Assembly: GCF_001984065.1 (NCBI RefSeq)
Contig: NZ_LYVP01000002.1
Coordinates: forward strand, 62,001-126,000
Reading direction: 5' to 3'
Origin: Pseudomonas sp. KK4
Lineage (GTDB): Bacteria > Pseudomonadota > Gammaproteobacteria > Pseudomonadales > Pseudomonadaceae
DNA length: 64,000 nt
Shown here: one piece after another, positions 61,746 to 64,000 of the stretch
How positions within the stretch are numbered: the stretch's first letter is position 1
Layout: each line of letters begins with the position of its first letter
Notes under the pieces: model-generated
Seen by the model: only the letters and a program-made list of their open reading frames with translations
What the model was told of the DNA's origin: nothing
The model's database searches: none
Position numbers and translations under genes: made by a program

Positions 61746-62540
61746 ATGGCTTTGCTACAGCTGGAGCGCATCAGCGCACAGTACCCTGGCAGCCCGGAAC
61801 CGGTGCTGGCGGATATTTCCCTGAGCCTGGGGCCCCAGCAACTGCTGGTCGCCCTCGGCCCGTCCGGCAGTGGCAAGACTTCGCTGTTGAACTTGATTGC
61901 CGGTTTCGTCGAGCCCAGCGCCGGGCGCATCACCCTGGATGGTGTGCCGGTCAAAGGCCCAAGCGCCGAACGCGGCGTGGTGTTTCAGGACGATGCCCTG
62001 CTGCCCTGGCAGGACGTGCTGGCCAACGTCGGCTTCGGCCTGGAACTGGCCGGCGTGTCCCGGGAAAAGCGCGAAATCCGCGCCCGGGAAATGCTCGCGC
62101 TGGTGGACCTCTCCGGTTTCGAACAACGCCGCATCTGGCAGCTCTCCGGCGGACAGAAGCAGCGTGTCGGCCTGGCCCGCGCGCTGGCTGCCGACCCACG
62201 CGTATTGCTGATGGACGAACCCTTCGGCGCCCTCGATGCGTTTACCCGCGAACAGATGCAGGAACTGCTGTTGCAAGTCTGGCGCCGCACCGCCAAACCC
62301 GTGTTCCTGATCACCCACGACATCGAAGAAGCGGTGTTCCTCGCCACTGACCTGATCTTGCTGGCGCCGAACCCGGGGCAGATCGTCGAACGCCTGCACC
62401 TGGATTTCGGCCAGCGTTACGCCGCCGGCGAGTCGGCGCGCTCGATCAAATCCGACCCACGCTTTATCGAAACCCGCGAACACGTGCTCGCCAAAGTGTT
62501 CTCCCAACGCAGCGCCGCCCAGCGGCAGGAGCGCGCATGA
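61746..62540 (+). CDS. tauB: taurine ABC transporter ATP-binding protein
   Basis: ATPase of 264 residues from the ATG at 61746. Walker [10 protein letters not shown] near 38-46, Q-loop [11 protein letters not shown], signature LSGGQKQR near 134 and Walker [16 protein letters not shown]. The DDALLPW form after the Q-loop is common to TauB/SsuB. Its stop overlaps tauC by four bases. Confidence 0.95.
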   Translation: MALLQLERISAQYPGSPEPVLADISLSLGPQQLLVALGPSGSGKTSLLNLIAGFVEPSAGRITLDGVPVKGPSAERGVVFQDDALLPWQDVLANVGFGLELAGVSREKREIRAREMLALVDLSGFEQRRIWQLSGGQKQRVGLARALAADPRVLLMDEPFGALDAFTREQMQELLLQVWRRTAKPVFLITHDIEEAVFLATDLILLAPNPGQIVERLHLDFGQRYAAGESARSIKSDPRFIETREHVLAKVFSQRSAAQRQERA

Positions 62541-63370
62541 GCAGCTATGAGATCCCCGCGGCGGCAGTAAAACCCGGCGCTACCGTCATTCCCGTGCGGC
62601 GCAGCCTGAGCACCCGCTGGATCAGCGTGCTGACCCTGGTGGCGCTCCTTGTCATTTGGTGGGCCGTGACCGCCAGCGGCATGATCGAACCGCTGTTCCT
62701 GCCGCCACCGTCCGCCGTGCTGCAAAAAGGCTGGCTGCTGGTGACCACCGGCTACATGGATTCGACCCTGTGGCAGCATTTGGGCGCGAGCCTGAGCCGT
62801 ATCGGCCTGGGCCTCGGTTTCGCGGTGCTGACCGCAGTGCCGGTGGGCATCGCCATCGGTGCCAATCGCATCGCCCGGGGCGTGCTCGATCCGCTGATCG
62901 AGTTCTACCGCCCGATTCCGCCGCTGGCGTATCTGCCGCTGATCGTGATCTGGTGCGGCATCGGTGAGCTGTCGAAAGTCCTGCTGATCTACCTGGCGAT
63001 TTTCGCGCCGATCGCCATCGCGACCGCCACCGGCGTGCGCACCGTCGACCCGGCGAAATTGCGCGCCGCGCAGTCCCTGGGCGCGACCCGGGCGCAGTTG
63101 ATTCGTCATGTGATTCTGCCGAGTGCCTTGCCGGACATTCTGACCGGCGTGCGCATTGGCCTGGGCGTGGGTTGGTCGACCCTGGTCGCCGCCGAGCTGA
63201 TCGCGGCCACCAGCGGTTTGGGGTTCATGGTGCAATCGGCTGCGCAATTCCTGGTCACCGATGTGGTGGTGCTCGGGATTCTGGTCATCGCGCTGATCGC
63301 CTTCGCCATGGAAATGGGCCTGCGTGCCCTGCAACGCAAACTGGTGCCTTGGCACGGCCAGGCCCATTGA
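62537..63370 (+). CDS. tauC: taurine ABC transporter permease
   Basis: Inner-membrane channel subunit of 277 residues with about six helices. First helix [20 protein letters not shown], then [12 protein letters not shown], and the EAA-type loop [21 protein letters not shown] near 175-195. ATGA overlap with tauB. Confidence 0.94.
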   Translation: MSSYEIPAAAVKPGATVIPVRRSLSTRWISVLTLVALLVIWWAVTASGMIEPLFLPPPSAVLQKGWLLVTTGYMDSTLWQHLGASLSRIGLGLGFAVLTAVPVGIAIGANRIARGVLDPLIEFYRPIPPLAYLPLIVIWCGIGELSKVLLIYLAIFAPIAIATATGVRTVDPAKLRAAQSLGATRAQLIRHVILPSALPDILTGVRIGLGVGWSTLVAAELIAATSGLGFMVQSAAQFLVTDVVVLGILVIALIAFAMEMGLRALQRKLVPWHGQAH

Positions 63371-63420
63371 ACGATTGTCTACGCCGACAAATCGGCGCCC
63401 CGGAATTGAAGAGAAAGACC

Positions 63421-64000
63421 ATGAGCACCCTGCACATCACACCTCTAAGCTCCGCCCTCGGCGCGCAAATCAGCGGCGTCGACATCAGCCAGCCGCTGAA
63501 CCTGGAACAGCGCGATGCCATTGAGCAGGCGCTGCTCAAGCATCAGGTGCTGTTCTTCCGCGAGCAGCCGATCACGCCGCAGCAGCAGGCGCGTTTCGCC
63601 GCCAACTTTGGTGACCTGCACATTCACCCCATCTACCCGAATGTGCCGGAACAACCAGAAGTGCTGATCCTCGATACCGCCGTCACCGACGTGCGCGACA
63701 ACGCGATCTGGCACACCGATGTCACCTTCCTGCCGACCCCGGCCATGGGCGCGATACTCAGCGCCAAGCTGTTGCCGGAGTTTGGCGGCGACACGCTGTG
63801 GGCCAGCGGCATTGCGGCGTACGAAGCCTTGTCGGCACCGATGAAGACCCTGCTCGAAGGCCTGACCGCCACCCACGATTTCACCCGCTCGTTCCCGCTG
63901 GAGCGCTACGGCAATACGCCAGAAGCGCTGGCGCAATGGGAAGAGGCACGGCGCAAGAACCCACCGCTGTCGCATCCGGTGATCCGCACGCATCCGGTCA
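63421..64000 (+). CDS. tauD: taurine dioxygenase (cut by window end)
   Basis: Fe(II)/2-oxoglutarate enzyme that converts taurine to sulfite and aminoacetaldehyde. Only the first 193 residues lie in the window (full length about 280). The metal ligands His and Asp of WHTDVTF near 99-101 are present, as are [14 protein letters not shown] and [13 protein letters not shown]. The third ligand His is beyond the end. Follows tauC by 50 bases. Confidence 0.95.
   Translation, partial: MSTLHITPLSSALGAQISGVDISQPLNLEQRDAIEQALLKHQVLFFREQPITPQQQARFAANFGDLHIHPIYPNVPEQPEVLILDTAVTDVRDNAIWHTDVTFLPTPAMGAILSAKLLPEFGGDTLWASGIAAYEALSAPMKTLLEGLTATHDFTRSFPLERYGNTPEALAQWEEARRKNPPLSHPVIRTHPV

Overview
The window is chromosomal DNA from a Pseudomonas, most likely of the fluorescens group. 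From 21.5 kb rightward the gene content and order (dctB-dctD, cysQ-nudE, yrfG, lysM, fdhD, pckA, hslO-hslR, rimB-rimK, envZ-ompR, tex, gshA, tauABCD) is that of the conserved Pseudomonas core. The GC-rich codon use and the many paired REP sequences with a GTGGGAGCGGGCTTGCTCGC core also fit.

Left core (1-8.5 kb): an alpha/beta hydrolase, two tandem paralogous small Lys-rich proteins, a GabP-type amino-acid permease, a complete polar amino-acid ABC transporter with a methyltransferase gene overlapping its end, and a tRNA-Thr(TGT) gene with its own promoter and terminator.

Accessory region (8.6-21.5 kb): the 3' end of tRNA-Thr (8588-8611) is repeated with one mismatch at 16652-16675, which bounds an island of about 8.06 kb. 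It carries a P4-type integrase, a second unrelated tyrosine recombinase coupled to a small unknown protein, and an AT-rich gene for a 1269-residue protein with an N-terminal SIR2-type NAD-binding domain, a good anti-phage defence candidate. Next comes a cassette for one membrane protein that ends at a 3' fragment of tRNA-Gly(CCC). After it lies decayed P2-like prophage material (frameshifted portal gene, terminase tail, recombinase fragment) that surrounds an intact two-gene unit: a Panacea (SocA-like) protein and an overlapping unknown protein, downstream of a perfect CTGT-N8-ACAG LexA-type box.

Right core (21.5-64 kb): SDR, DsbA/FrnE-like and tautomerase genes; an OprD-family porin; aguA-aguB for agmatine to putrescine; a 970-residue kinase/M23-like/class-III aminotransferase fusion resembling hydroxylysine kinase joined to its phospho-lyase; rmlC; the dctBD two-component pair; cysQ-nudE; yrfG; lysM; a LysR regulator beside fdhD and an FdhF/YdeP-like molybdoenzyme; a glycine-zipper protein; a thioesterase and a 3-hydroxyacyl-CoA dehydrogenase; a RecQ-like helicase; an EamA transporter; pckA; hslO and hslR; rimBK; ompR-envZ; tex with a thioesterase; gshA; and tauABCD, with tauD cut by the window end.

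The most interesting parts are the SIR2 island and the LexA-box/Panacea pair. Both sit in foreign DNA next to a tRNA hotspot. All functional calls come from reading motifs by eye; no database search or composition calculation was run.
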